From positions 1 to 23,069 of the IMG/VR virus record IMGVR_UViG_3300046006_002404: 23,069 nt of DNA; one strand, 5' to 3'. The translations under genes were made by a program, and so were the position numbers. Origin of the DNA: a virus. Position 1 is the first letter of the stretch, and every line of letters begins with the position of its first letter. Of this stretch, positions 6,679-11,866 are shown piece by piece. The notes under the pieces were generated by a model that ran no database searches, was not told the DNA's origin, and saw only the letters and a list, made by a program, of their open reading frames with translations.

Positions 6679-6956
6679 ACAATAACTCCTACAATTAAAA
6701 TACCAACAACAAGTGCGTTTACAGCAATCAGTGCTTTATCTCTCATTGCAATTGCAGCATAACCCCAAAGACCAGCGCCGGCGATCGAGATCAAAAGATC
6801 TGCCGCATGGAAATCAAATGCTCGACAAGTTGCAGCCACAATGACGCAGGATGTGCCTGTCCATTTGATGATTTCGAGAAAAAGTTCGGATTTCCGACGG
6901 GCCAAAGCCGCCCGCTGAGTTGGAAACCGACTTAAGTCATTTGAAAGTTTAAGCAT
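6675..6956 (-). CDS. Small multi-pass membrane protein
   Basis: The 93 residues comprise a charged N-terminus (about 1-27, with RAALARRKSELF) and three hydrophobic segments at about 28-45, 49-70 and 74-93. The last one runs to the C-terminus (VVGILIVGVIV). The overall plan resembles small three-helix inner-membrane proteins seen in many phages, but no named family is certain. It lies 2 nt after the upstream gene, so it is part of the same transcript, and overlaps the next by 4 nt. Phage membrane proteins of this kind often alter the host envelope or exclude other phages; that is only a possibility here. Confidence 0.65.
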   Translation of the reverse strand: MLKLSNDLSRFPTQRAALARRKSELFLEIIKWTGTSCVIVAATCRAFDFHAADLLISIAGAGLWGYAAIAMRDKALIAVNALVVGILIVGVIV

Positions 6957-6958
6957 AA

Positions 6959-7303
6959 TTAATCCTTTTGATAATTTTCAAGAAGTGTGAAACCTGCCGA
7001 AGCGCAGCGATAAAGTTTACCGTCAACGTCAAGAATATCACCAACTGACATCGAAGAGCAAGGACCGAGCTTAAAAATATCCTCGAAGTATATGCTTTCT
7101 TCCCAGAGATTCATCGCTTCGAAGGCATTTTCCATATCGTTGGTATCAACGTTAGCAACGTGAGTGTAATATTGGAAATTCTCAGCTTTAAATTTACCTT
7201 CGAAACCACGATCAAAGTAAGCCTTGATGCGTACGCTGGTTTCACCGCTATTGACCATATCGATCTCTGCATCGGTAAGCTGAATCTGATAAACCTTAAT
7301 CAT
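6959..7303 (-). CDS. Conserved-looking phage protein of unknown function, 114 residues
   Basis: This is a soluble acidic protein with a regular mix of beta and helical segments (KVYQIQLTDAEIDMVNSGE at the start, VRIKAYFDRGFEGKF, then GDILDVDGKLYRCASAGFTLL near the end). The type is common among T4-like accessory genes, but I cannot name a domain. GAAGGA lies 7-8 nt before the ATG. It is the first gene after the TGTACA promoter and the bidirectional terminator at 7363-7400, so it is probably expressed early. Confidence 0.7.
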   Translation of the reverse strand: MIKVYQIQLTDAEIDMVNSGETSVRIKAYFDRGFEGKFKAENFQYYTHVANVDTNDMENAFEAMNLWEESIYFEDIFKLGPCSSMSVGDILDVDGKLYRCASAGFTLLENYQKD

Positions 7304-7331
7304 TTTTTTCTTCCTTCTTTATTATAGTTCC

Positions 7332-7360
7332 ACCTTACACTGTTTTGATAATAATGTACA
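7332..7360 (-). promoter_or_regulatory. Phage TGTACA-type promoter 1
   Basis: The -35 box TGTACA (7355-7360) and the -10 box TAAGGT (7332-7337) are separated by exactly 17 bp. The flanks GTGTACATTATT and TCAAAAC are shared with the copies near 13040 and 11440. A second TATAAT lies a few bases downstream. It starts the unit 7303 to 6550 and abuts the U-run of the terminator just before it. Confidence 0.65.
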
Positions 7361-7362
7361 CC

Positions 7363-7400
7363 AAAAAACGCACTCAGAACAAGTCCGAATGCGTTTTTTT
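7363..7400 (-). terminator. Rho-independent terminator, bidirectional
   Basis: AACGCA and TGCGTT arms are extended by wobble pairing of TTCGGA with TCTGAG around a CTTGT loop. They are flanked by a run of A on one side and T on the other, so it can act on both strands. It ends the unit that contains the peroxiredoxin and the 57-residue membrane protein. Confidence 0.8.
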
Positions 7401-7416
7401 TCGAAAAGATTAGCGA

Positions 7417-7590
7417 TTATGTATCGTTATTTTTCTTTGGATATTTCTGATAGTATGATTCTTCGATATTCTCTCCGAAGAAATCGAGCTCGAGCTCGTT
7501 GAGTTCTTTCACAACACGATAGCCAAGATAGGAAAGGATTCCTACGACTGCTATTCCTGCAACTCCAGCTACGACTTTCTTATTATCCAT
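7417..7590 (-). CDS. Small single-pass membrane protein, 57 residues
   Basis: The ATG at 7590 lies within the last codons of the peroxiredoxin gene (8-nt overlap). Residues 1-5 are MDNKK, then a membrane helix rich in Gly/Ala/Val/Ile (about 6-24), then a charged acidic and aromatic tail (KELNELELDFFGENIEESYY). It ends 17 nt before the terminator. No family is recognised. The overlap suggests coupled expression with the peroxiredoxin, but the sequence gives no functional link. Confidence 0.65.
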   Translation of the reverse strand: MDNKKVVAGVAGIAVVGILSYLGYRVVKELNELELDFFGENIEESYYQKYPKKNNDT

Positions 7591-8170
7591 TTTCTTTCAA
7601 CCAGTTTAAGATGTTTTCTGGAGAGGTTTCACCATAAGGATCTACTGGACAGTTATCTTCTGCACCTGGTTCGATAAACCATTTCTCGATCTTACCGTTA
7701 TTGACGACACACGCATAACGCCATGAGCGTTCACCAAAACCAAGGTTATCTTTATGAACTAGCATACCCATCTTACGAGTGAACATACCTGATCCATCAG
7801 GAATTACTTTGACCTTCTTCACCTTCTGTGCTTTGGCCCATGCATTCATGACGAAGGCATCATTGACCGATACACAGTAGATGTCCTTGATTCCGAGCGC
7901 CTTGAATTCAGCAAACTTCTCTTCGAAACCAGGAAGCTGATAAGTTGAACACGTCGGAGTGAATGCGCCTGGAAGAGAGAAGAGAACTACACGCTTACCT
8001 GCGAATAAGTCCCACGTCGTCACATCTTCCCAGCGATAAGGATTATCTCCTTCAATTGAGTCATCTCTAACACGAGTTTTAAAAGTTACACTTGGAACAA
8101 GAGTTTTCAGTTCATCGCCTACATTCTCATCAATATCCCAAAACCTTTTGATCTTAATACGTTCTACCAT
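7583..8170 (-). CDS. Prx5-type peroxiredoxin
   Basis: The 195-residue protein carries the Prx5 active-site block LPGAFTPTCSTYQLPGF with the peroxidatic Cys at residue 74, the conserved Thr three residues before it, and the catalytic Arg in the GERSWRYACVV segment near 151. Cys174 (EDNCPVDPYG) is placed where some Prx5 enzymes carry the resolving Cys. Cys154 is an alternative. These enzymes reduce peroxides with thioredoxin or glutaredoxin as electron source. The extra segment at about 30-50 (VRDDSIEGDNPYRWEDV) is typical of Prx5 proteins with a longer strand region. AGGAG lies 6-7 nt before the ATG. In a phage it would protect the infected cell or phage DNA from oxidative stress, which is inference. 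Confidence 0.92.
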   Translation of the reverse strand: MVERIKIKRFWDIDENVGDELKTLVPSVTFKTRVRDDSIEGDNPYRWEDVTTWDLFAGKRVVLFSLPGAFTPTCSTYQLPGFEEKFAEFKALGIKDIYCVSVNDAFVMNAWAKAQKVKKVKVIPDGSGMFTRKMGMLVHKDNLGFGERSWRYACVVNNGKIEKWFIEPGAEDNCPVDPYGETSPENILNWLKENG

Positions 8171-8179
8171 AATTTACTC

Positions 8180-8341
8180 CTACCAATGATGAATTGCATT
8201 TGCAATTAGAAAAATGTTTGCTATGACAGCTTGTACGATAAAAAGAGTCCGGATCAAAGCGACTCTATCAGACTCGCGATCACAAGGAGTTGCTTTCTCA
8301 CCTAAAGCTTTTGCCCAAATACGCCACATAATAATTTCCAT
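8180..8341 (-). CDS. Small membrane protein, about 50 residues
   Basis: The frame opens with ATG at 8341. A second ATG four codons later (8329) has GGA 8 nt upstream and may be the true start, giving a 49-residue product. The N-terminal part reads WRIWAKALGEKATPCDRESDRVALIRT, and the C-terminal half is one hydrophobic helix (about 31-48) ending in NAIHHW. I recall short proteins with an IWAKALGEK start and an IRHW-like end in T4-like phages, but give no name. It ends 9 nt before the peroxiredoxin start, so the two are probably cotranscribed. Confidence 0.7.
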   Translation of the reverse strand: MEIIMWRIWAKALGEKATPCDRESDRVALIRTLFIVQAVIANIFLIANAIHHW

Positions 8342-8350
8342 GAATAAAGC

Positions 8351-8408
8351 GAAGCGACAGACCTATTGCTGGTTGGGCAAGAGTACCACTCCTTAGATCT
8401 GTCGCTTC
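8351..8408. repeat. Long-loop inverted repeat (11-bp arms)
   Basis: GAAGCGACAGA at 8351-8361 and its perfect reverse complement at 8398-8408 enclose a 36-nt loop. A smaller TTGC/GCAA hairpin can form inside the loop. It lies in a non-coding stretch of about 170 nt between the beta-barrel gene and the small membrane protein. No T-run follows, so a simple Rho-independent terminator is unlikely. It could be an RNA processing signal, a protected 3' end or a small RNA. The rest of the stretch (8409-8512) shows no gene. Confidence 0.6.
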
Positions 8409-8512
8409 ATCAATGGTTCAGCAGTTCGGGTTCTAGTTATAGCGACCCTCATAGTGTGCCTTGAATCCAGAGATGCACCTCCATCATCTTCCACTGATTT
8501 CTATGTGTTAAA

Positions 8513-8989
8513 TTAGAACCTTACACCGAGTCCTACAAGACCGCCGTGCTGGCCAATGCCACCATTAAAATCGGTGTAACGATATTCTGCTTTGCCATAA
8601 ACTGGGCCAAATAGATTGGCTTCAACGCCGCCTCCTACACGGAGACCTTCGAGTTCAGCAGCAGTAGTCTGCTTCCAGTTGGAATAACCAACTTTCGCGT
8701 ATACGAGTGCCTTATCAGCAACTACATAACCAAGACGAGCTGATGCACCGATATTACGACGATCAAAGACATTGTCAAGTGTGGCTTCTACACCAACTAC
8801 AACGTTCTTATATAGCTCAGCATCGAGACCAATGCCTGCACCGTACGCTACTTTTGTGGTATCTACACCACCAGTAACGTCGTCTAGACCTGCAGTCACT
8901 TCTGCACGAACACCCGCAAAATCATTTGCCATTGCAGGTGTAGTTACAAACGCCGCTGCGGCGGCAAGAGGAAACATATACTTTTTCAT
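8513..8989 (-). CDS. Outer-membrane beta-barrel protein
   Basis: The 158 residues include a signal peptide (1-21, ending PAMA), then alternating amphipathic strands typical of an eight-stranded barrel. Examples are VRAEVTAGLDDV, VAYGAGIGLDAEL, VVGVEATLDNV, IGASARLGYVV, ALVYAKVGYSNW, RVGGGVEANL, VYGKAEYRYTDF and GGLVGLGVRF, ending in the C-terminal Phe that BAM recognises. The pattern fits the OMP_b-brl (porin/Opa-like) family. Phage members such as lambda Lom are displayed on the infected host surface. AAGG is 7 nt before the ATG. The gene lies just after tRNA-Asn and has no partner in an operon. Possible roles are host-surface change or exclusion of other phages. Confidence 0.85.
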   Translation of the reverse strand: MKKYMFPLAAAAAFVTTPAMANDFAGVRAEVTAGLDDVTGGVDTTKVAYGAGIGLDAELYKNVVVGVEATLDNVFDRRNIGASARLGYVVADKALVYAKVGYSNWKQTTAAELEGLRVGGGVEANLFGPVYGKAEYRYTDFNGGIGQHGGLVGLGVRF

Positions 8990-9068
8990 ATTTTTACCTT
9001 TTGTTATTAACGTGATCGGTAGTTTCAGACTTGCCGAGGTCTCATGAATGTAATCATTACACTCAAAC

Positions 9069-9143
9069 TGGCTCCCCGAGATGGGTTCGAACCACCGGCC
9101 AGGTGATTAACAGTCACCTGCTCTACCACTGAGCTATCGGGGA
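9069..9143 (-). tRNA. tRNA-Asn(GTT)
   Basis: The acceptor pairs TCCCCGA with TCGGGGA, the D-arm is GCTC/GAGC, and the anticodon stem GGTGA/TCACC carries loop CTGTTAA, giving anticodon GTT. The T-arm carries TTCGAAC. The CCA end is encoded. Confidence 0.95.
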
Positions 9144-9150
9144 ATAAACT

Positions 9151-9342
9151 TTATTTTAAATTCTTTAATTCTGTATTGATATACAACTGAGCCGAATTCA
9201 TAATAGTGCGAATCGCTACTTTCTCGGCCGGCGTTGCACCGAGTGCTTGAACATAAAGATTGATATCAATCGACTGTGCACCAGGACCACCATCTTCGTC
9301 GAGAGTGTGTTCACTGACATGCATTTCAACTTTCTTAATCAT
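9151..9342 (-). CDS. Small acidic protein, 63 residues
   Basis: The ATG is preceded by GGATTATATT, and a TATAAATA box lies 11-18 nt upstream. The protein begins MIKKVEMHVSEHTLDEDGG and ends in a helix with LYINTELKNLK. It has no membrane segment and no recognised family. The end lies only 7 nt from the 5' end of tRNA-Asn, so the tRNA can be cut from the same transcript. Placement behind a late-type box suggests expression from both early and late transcription. Confidence 0.65.
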   Translation of the reverse strand: MIKKVEMHVSEHTLDEDGGPGAQSIDINLYVQALGATPAEKVAIRTIMNSAQLYINTELKNLK

Positions 9343-9352
9343 AATATAATCC

Positions 9353-9360
9353 TATTTATA
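9353..9360 (-). promoter_or_regulatory. Candidate late promoter (TATAAATA)
   Basis: This is an exact TATAAATA on the minus strand. It overlaps the stop codon of the upstream gene and precedes the ATG at 9342 with room for a short leader. The overlap with coding sequence makes a chance match possible. Confidence 0.4.
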
Positions 9361-9607
9361 TGCTGTTACTATCTTTGTTCATTTCCATTTGCTTCATGAT
9401 ACGCTGCTCTTCTTTCAAGCGAGCAGCTTTCGTAGCAGGAGTTTCCATTGTCTTTTCTTTATGTGCTTGGCGTTCTTCGGGTGTCATCTTGTTTGTCATA
9501 TCAAGGATGATGTTAAACAAGCGGCTGAACTCAGAAGAGTTCGGAAAGTAGCGTTGAACCGATGCGAAGCGAGTTTCAGCCATCGTCAAGTAATCAGAAT
9601 TAGTCAT
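9356..9607 (-). CDS. Small helical protein, 83 residues
   Basis: The ATG at 9607 is chosen because GGAG lies 6 nt upstream. An earlier in-frame ATG at 9619 has no such site. The product (TNSDYLTMAETRFASVQRYF at the start; PEERQAHKEKTME and KAARLKEEQRIMKQMEMNK later) is almost wholly helical and rich in Lys, Glu and Met, and its C-terminal half may form a coiled coil. No family is recognised. It is the first gene after the TGTACA promoter at 9632-9660. Confidence 0.65.
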   Translation of the reverse strand: MTNSDYLTMAETRFASVQRYFPNSSEFSRLFNIILDMTNKMTPEERQAHKEKTMETPATKAARLKEEQRIMKQMEMNKDSNSI

Positions 9608-9631
9608 TATAATCTCCATTTCTTATTATTC

Positions 9632-9660
9632 AATCTACTACAGTTTACATAATTTGTACA
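9632..9660 (-). promoter_or_regulatory. Phage TGTACA-type promoter 2
   Basis: TGTACA (9655-9660), 17 bp, TAGATT (9632-9637), then GAATAATAAG downstream, which is shared with the copy near 11440. The stretch upstream reads TGCGTTATTTAG, a relic-like version of the terminator tail seen at other copies. It lies between tRNA-Thr and the 83-residue gene. Confidence 0.65.
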
Positions 9661-9688
9661 CTAAATAACGCATACAATGAAAAATAAA

Positions 9689-9764
<76 letters not shown>

Positions 9765-9781
9765 ATTGTCTATTATATATC

Positions 9782-9857
9782 TGGCGGCGGGTGGTAGGAA
9801 TTGAACCTACTTCTCAAGGTTTTGGAGACCTGCGGATTGCCGTTTTCCTTCACCCCC
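9782..9857 (-). tRNA. tRNA-Trp(CCA), with a flawed acceptor stem
   Basis: Anticodon loop CTCCAAA on a CAGGT/ACCTT stem gives CCA. The T-arm GTAGG/CCTAC carries TTCAATT, and the D-arm is GGA/TCC. The acceptor pairs GGGGGTG with CACCCGC except for a G-G clash at position 2-71. An extra C precedes the GCCA tail. Upstream it is fused directly to a second, broken tRNA-like sequence. It may fold poorly or need correct trimming, and could be non-functional. Confidence 0.75.
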
Positions 9858-9899
9858 GTAAACAGAGTCTGTTGTCCTCTACCGCTAGACGATCGAGGA
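9858..9899 (-). pseudogene. Broken tRNA remnant fused to tRNA-Trp
   Basis: From 9899 the minus strand follows tRNA numbering: acceptor 5' strand TCCTCGA, then TC, D-stem GTCT/GGAC with loop AGCGGTAGA, then ACAGA, a single C, and TCTGT. The last three are a 5-bp anticodon stem with the loop reduced to one base. TTACGGGGG follows, as a variable loop and T-stem 5' strand would, but the rest is replaced by tRNA-Trp. No matching acceptor 3' strand is found. The anticodon is lost, so its identity is unknown. The first 15 bases also encode the last four codons and stop of the methyltransferase gene. Confidence 0.6.
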
Positions 9900-10445
9900 A
9901 TTTGAAGAATATTCTCCGTGTATACCTTTAATATGTGCATAATGATACATCATATTACCAAAATTTTCTAACGGAACCTTTTGATAAAATGTAATGTCAA
10001 ATCTAATGAGATCAGATAACTTCATATTAGACTTATGTTTCTCATATGGGTTATTTTCCCAGTGACCCTGACTAACATTTGTTGGCCATGCAATAATAAT
10101 ATTGCGAGCACAATACGTCAAAGTCTCAAGTGTATCAATCGCTTCACTTAGATAAAGATGTTCAAGGATATCAAAACAAATAACAAGATCGTACATCTTA
10201 GCATCTGTTTTAGTAAAATCCTGCACAGTCATCTTATGAAGAACATCATACTTGTTCTCTAGATCAAACTTGGTCCAGTATCTTTCAGTCGGCTCGATAG
10301 CTTCAATTGTTGCACCAAGAGGAGCAACAGCTTTCATATGCCTATAGTTACCAGAACCACAGCCGACATCTAAAATAGTATGCGGCTTGATTTGAGTAAT
10401 ATGCTCAACAAGTAACTTATCAAATAGCCCTACAGATCCTGGCAT
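9885..10445 (-). CDS. Class I SAM-dependent methyltransferase
   Basis: The 186 residues hold motif I ILDVGCGSGNY (about 24-34), the acidic residue ending strand 2 in EAIEPTERY, and the post-motif strand YDLVICFDILEHLYL. A Trp/Asn/His-rich segment follows (WPTNVSQGHWENNPYEKH). These show a Rossmann-type SAM fold. The overall pattern resembles the Methyltransf_11/23 group, which acts on small molecules, sugars or proteins. The substrate is not evident and no DNA-methylase NPPY motif is seen. AAAGGA is about 6 nt before the ATG. The gene sits alone between tRNA-Tyr and the tRNA remnant, and its last four codons lie in the remnant, so the C-terminus was probably altered by the same event. Confidence 0.85.
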   Translation of the reverse strand: MPGSVGLFDKLLVEHITQIKPHTILDVGCGSGNYRHMKAVAPLGATIEAIEPTERYWTKFDLENKYDVLHKMTVQDFTKTDAKMYDLVICFDILEHLYLSEAIDTLETLTYCARNIIIAWPTNVSQGHWENNPYEKHKSNMKLSDLIRFDITFYQKVPLENFGNMMYHYAHIKGIHGEYSSNSSIV

Positions 10446-10460
10446 AATTTATCCTTTGTT

Positions 10461-10545
10461 TGGTGGGCCAGTGAGGTATCGATCCTCCCCCGCAAACGGA
10501 TGAGATTTACAGTCTCACTGCCAGAGCCACTAGCTTTACCGACCC
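10461..10545 (-). tRNA. tRNA-Tyr(GTA)
   Basis: The acceptor pairs GGGTCGG with CTGGCCC (G-T wobbles). Anticodon stem TGAGA/TCTCA carries loop CTGTAAA, giving GTA. The variable arm is long, as expected for a class II tRNA. The T-arm loop is ATCGATA. CCA is encoded. Total 85 nt. Confidence 0.92.
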
Positions 10546-10551
10546 AAAAAA

Positions 10552-10627
10552 TGGTAGACCATGTAGGATTCGAACCTACGACCTAAGGATTAAGAGTCCC
10601 GCGCTCTACCAACTGAGCTAATGGTCC
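10552..10627 (-). tRNA. tRNA-Lys(CTT)
   Basis: The acceptor pairs GGACCAT with ATGGTCT, the D-arm is GCTC/GAGC, anticodon loop CTCTTAA gives CTT, and the T-arm GTAGG/CCTAC carries TTCGAAT. CCA is encoded. It starts 6 nt from tRNA-Tyr, so the two are processed together. Confidence 0.93.
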
Positions 10628-10633
10628 ATAAAA

Positions 10634-10765
10634 TTAAAATTGGTACATTACCCAATAGTATGCTACTGCACCACTGGACCAAGTCACTTTACTACCTCTG
10701 TACTTTTTGTTCGGTACGAGAGGGGACTCTGGCAATGGAAGTAAAATCCAATCTTCGTATTTCAT
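10634..10765 (-). CDS. Small protein between two tRNA-Lys genes, 43 residues
   Basis: ATG at 10765 follows AAGAG by about 6 nt. The product is Pro/Leu/Tyr-rich at the start (KYEDWILLPLPESPLVP) and aromatic at the end (SGAVAYYWVMYQF). No family is recognised. The frame fills the space between tRNA-Lys(TTT) and tRNA-Lys(CTT) almost exactly, which supports it as a real gene. Confidence 0.55.
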   Translation of the reverse strand: MKYEDWILLPLPESPLVPNKKYRGSKVTWSSGAVAYYWVMYQF

Positions 10766-10782
10766 AATATACTCTTTCAAAT

Positions 10783-10858
10783 TGGTGGACACTCCGGGGC
10801 TCGAACCCGGGACCTACAGGTTAAAAGCCCGTTGCTCTACCTACTGAGCTAAGTGTCC
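10783..10858 (-). tRNA. tRNA-Lys(TTT)
   Basis: The acceptor GGACACT/AGTGTCC is perfect, anticodon stem ACGGG/CCTGT carries loop CTTTTAA (TTT), and the T-arm CCGGG/CCCGG carries TTCGAGC. CCA is encoded. It is a second lysine tRNA, so both Lys codons are covered. Confidence 0.95.
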
Positions 10859-10866
10859 GTTAAACT

Positions 10867-11043
10867 TTAATACATTGGTTCTTCTGGATCGACGTCCTCA
10901 GCTGAGTAGGTAGGATACCAACCAGGAGTCTCGCGTTCCAAGAAGTTGATCATCTCGCTCGCTTTCTCTTCAGACGAGTAGATTCCGACCATAATCGAGT
11001 GATCTCCTTCAGGAGATTCATTATTCACGACATAAACTTGCAT
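10867..11043 (-). CDS. Small phage protein with VYSSEEKA-type core, 58 residues
   Basis: The start is the ATG at 11043. Longer in-frame readings give an implausible hydrophobic leader that overlaps the preceding gene. The start QVYVVNNESPEGDHSIMVGIYSSEEKASEMI follows a small alpha/beta pattern seen in many phage proteins, in which a surface turn IYSSEEKA precedes a helix. It is a distant paralogue of the next gene upstream (GVYASEEELRSAHDEY). The C-terminus is acidic (SAEDVDPEEPMY). The function is unknown. Confidence 0.65.
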   Translation of the reverse strand: MQVYVVNNESPEGDHSIMVGIYSSEEKASEMINFLERETPGWYPTYSAEDVDPEEPMY

Positions 11044-11059
11044 AATAATATTCTTTCTT

Positions 11060-11257
11060 TTAGATGTAGATCCGATCTGGTTCATGATCGATAGGAGCGC
11101 CAAGTACTCGACGCTCGATGAAGTAAAAATCGATGAAACGATCACCGTCACGAGTATACTCATCATGAGCAGAGCGAAGTTCTTCTTCAGAAGCGTACAC
11201 ACCCAACAAAGTAGAACCTTCGTATTCCCAACCACCTAATAATGCAAAAACTTCCAT
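11060..11257 (-). CDS. Small phage protein with VYASEEE core, 65 residues
   Basis: The start is the ATG at 11257, with GGAG 7 nt upstream. An earlier ATG at 11296 lacks such a site. The core LLGVYASEEELRSAHDEYTRD resembles that of the next gene (MVGIYSSEEKASEMINFLERE), so the two look like a tandem pair. The protein is acidic and soluble, with a C-terminal FIERRVLGAPIDHEPDRIYI. No function is known. It overlaps nothing and lies 1 nt after the preceding stop. Confidence 0.65.
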   Translation of the reverse strand: MEVFALLGGWEYEGSTLLGVYASEEELRSAHDEYTRDGDRFIDFYFIERRVLGAPIDHEPDRIYI

Positions 11258-11258
11258 A

Positions 11259-11399
11259 TCACATCTCCACAATTTCAAACCGAGCATCAAATACATCGTT
11301 TAATTTCATTACAAATTCATCATAATCAGCAGCTGCTTCTTCGCAGGCTTTGCGCATTAGTTTTTCAACGTCAGCAACAATTTCGTCATATGTCATCAT
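11259..11399 (-). CDS. Small helical protein, 46 residues
   Basis: The start is taken as the ATG at 11399, because AAGGA lies 7-8 nt upstream. ATGs at 11402 and 11405 are too close to it. The product (MTYDEIVADVEKLMRKACEEAAADYDEFV) is acidic and probably a pair of helices. No family is recognised. It is the first gene after the TGTACA promoter at 11425-11453. Confidence 0.6.
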   Translation of the reverse strand: MMTYDEIVADVEKLMRKACEEAAADYDEFVMKLNDVFDARFEIVEM

Positions 11400-11424
11400 A
11401 ACCATTTCCTTTAGCTTATTATTC

Positions 11425-11453
11425 ATACTACCAAAGTTTTGATAAAATGTACA
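11425..11453 (-). promoter_or_regulatory. Phage TGTACA-type promoter 3
   Basis: TGTACA (11448-11453), 17 bp, TAGTAT (11425-11430) with TGG just before it (extended -10). TGCGTTTTTTAG lies immediately upstream, as at promoters 1 and 6, but without the other arm of a hairpin. It drives three small genes and tRNA-Lys(TTT). Confidence 0.68.
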
Positions 11454-11481
11454 CTAAAAAACGCATCGAAATAAAAATAAA

Positions 11482-11557
11482 TGGTAGGGGCAGTGAGACT
11501 CGAACTCACACTGGAAGGATTTTAAGTCCTTTGTCTCTGCCGTTGGACTATGCCCCC
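11482..11557 (-). tRNA. tRNA-Leu(TAA) lacking a long variable arm
   Basis: The acceptor pairs GGGGGCA with TGCCCCT. The D-arm contains GTCC and AACGGCAGA. The anticodon stem AAGGA/TCCTT has loop CTTAAAA, giving TAA. The T-arm GTGAG/CTCAC carries TTCGAGT. CCA is encoded. Only five bases lie between the anticodon and T stems, so it is class I in shape, unlike ordinary bacterial tRNA-Leu. Confidence 0.85.
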
Positions 11558-11558
11558 C

Positions 11559-11717
11559 TTACCATTCGGTGATCGCCTCAATTCCTTTCTTCCGATAATG
11601 CTGCCTCCAGTAGAAGCATTCATCCATCATAGCATGACCGCTGTGGTTCTTATACTCAATCTTACGAAGAACCTTGTTGGTTTTAGCGTTGCGAATGGTG
11701 AGAGTGTAATTGAGCAT
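11559..11717 (-). CDS. Small basic protein, 52 residues
   Basis: The ATG at 11717 follows GAAAGGAAACGAAG, with AAGGA 8 nt away. The product begins LNYTLTIRNAKTNKVLRKIEY, an amphipathic beta hairpin, and ends in a basic/aromatic helix (CFYWRQHYRKKGIEAI). It may bind nucleic acid, but no family is recognised. It ends 2 nt from the 5' end of tRNA-Leu and is the first gene after the TGTACA promoter at 11745-11773. Confidence 0.62.
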   Translation of the reverse strand: MLNYTLTIRNAKTNKVLRKIEYKNHSGHAMMDECFYWRQHYRKKGIEAITEW

Positions 11718-11744
11718 CTTCGTTTCCTTTCTGATTATAGATTC

Positions 11745-11773
11745 ATCTTACATCAGAAATGAAATAATGTACA
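11745..11773 (-). promoter_or_regulatory. Phage TGTACA-type promoter 4
   Basis: TGTACA (11768-11773), 17 bp, TAAGAT (11745-11750), with TATAAT a few bases downstream exactly as in promoter 1. It follows tRNA-Arg and drives the 52-residue gene and tRNA-Leu. Confidence 0.62.
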
Positions 11774-11781
11774 CAACAAAA

Positions 11782-11858
11782 TGGTGATCCCGGCAGGATT
11801 CGAACCTGCGGCCCCAAGCTTAGAAGGCTCGTGCTCTATCCAGCTGAGCTACGGGACC
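11782..11858 (-). tRNA. tRNA-Arg(TCT)
   Basis: The acceptor pairs GGTCCCG with CGGGATC (one G-T wobble). Anticodon stem CGAGC/GCTTG carries loop CTTCTAA, giving TCT. The T-arm GCAGG/CCTGC carries TTCGAAT. CCA is encoded. It reads AGA/AGG, codons often rare in hosts. Confidence 0.94.
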
Positions 11859-11866
11859 TTTAACTT

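Noticed and set aside
8409-8512. Possible short ORF or tRNA in the gap after the beta-barrel gene
   Set aside because: Only an 11-codon frame is found, and no cloverleaf or anticodon arm could be built.
10867-11235. Long frame with a hydrophobic N-terminal leader ahead of the 58-residue protein
   Set aside because: The leader is the shadow of the 65-residue gene in another frame. The ATG at 11043 starts the real product.
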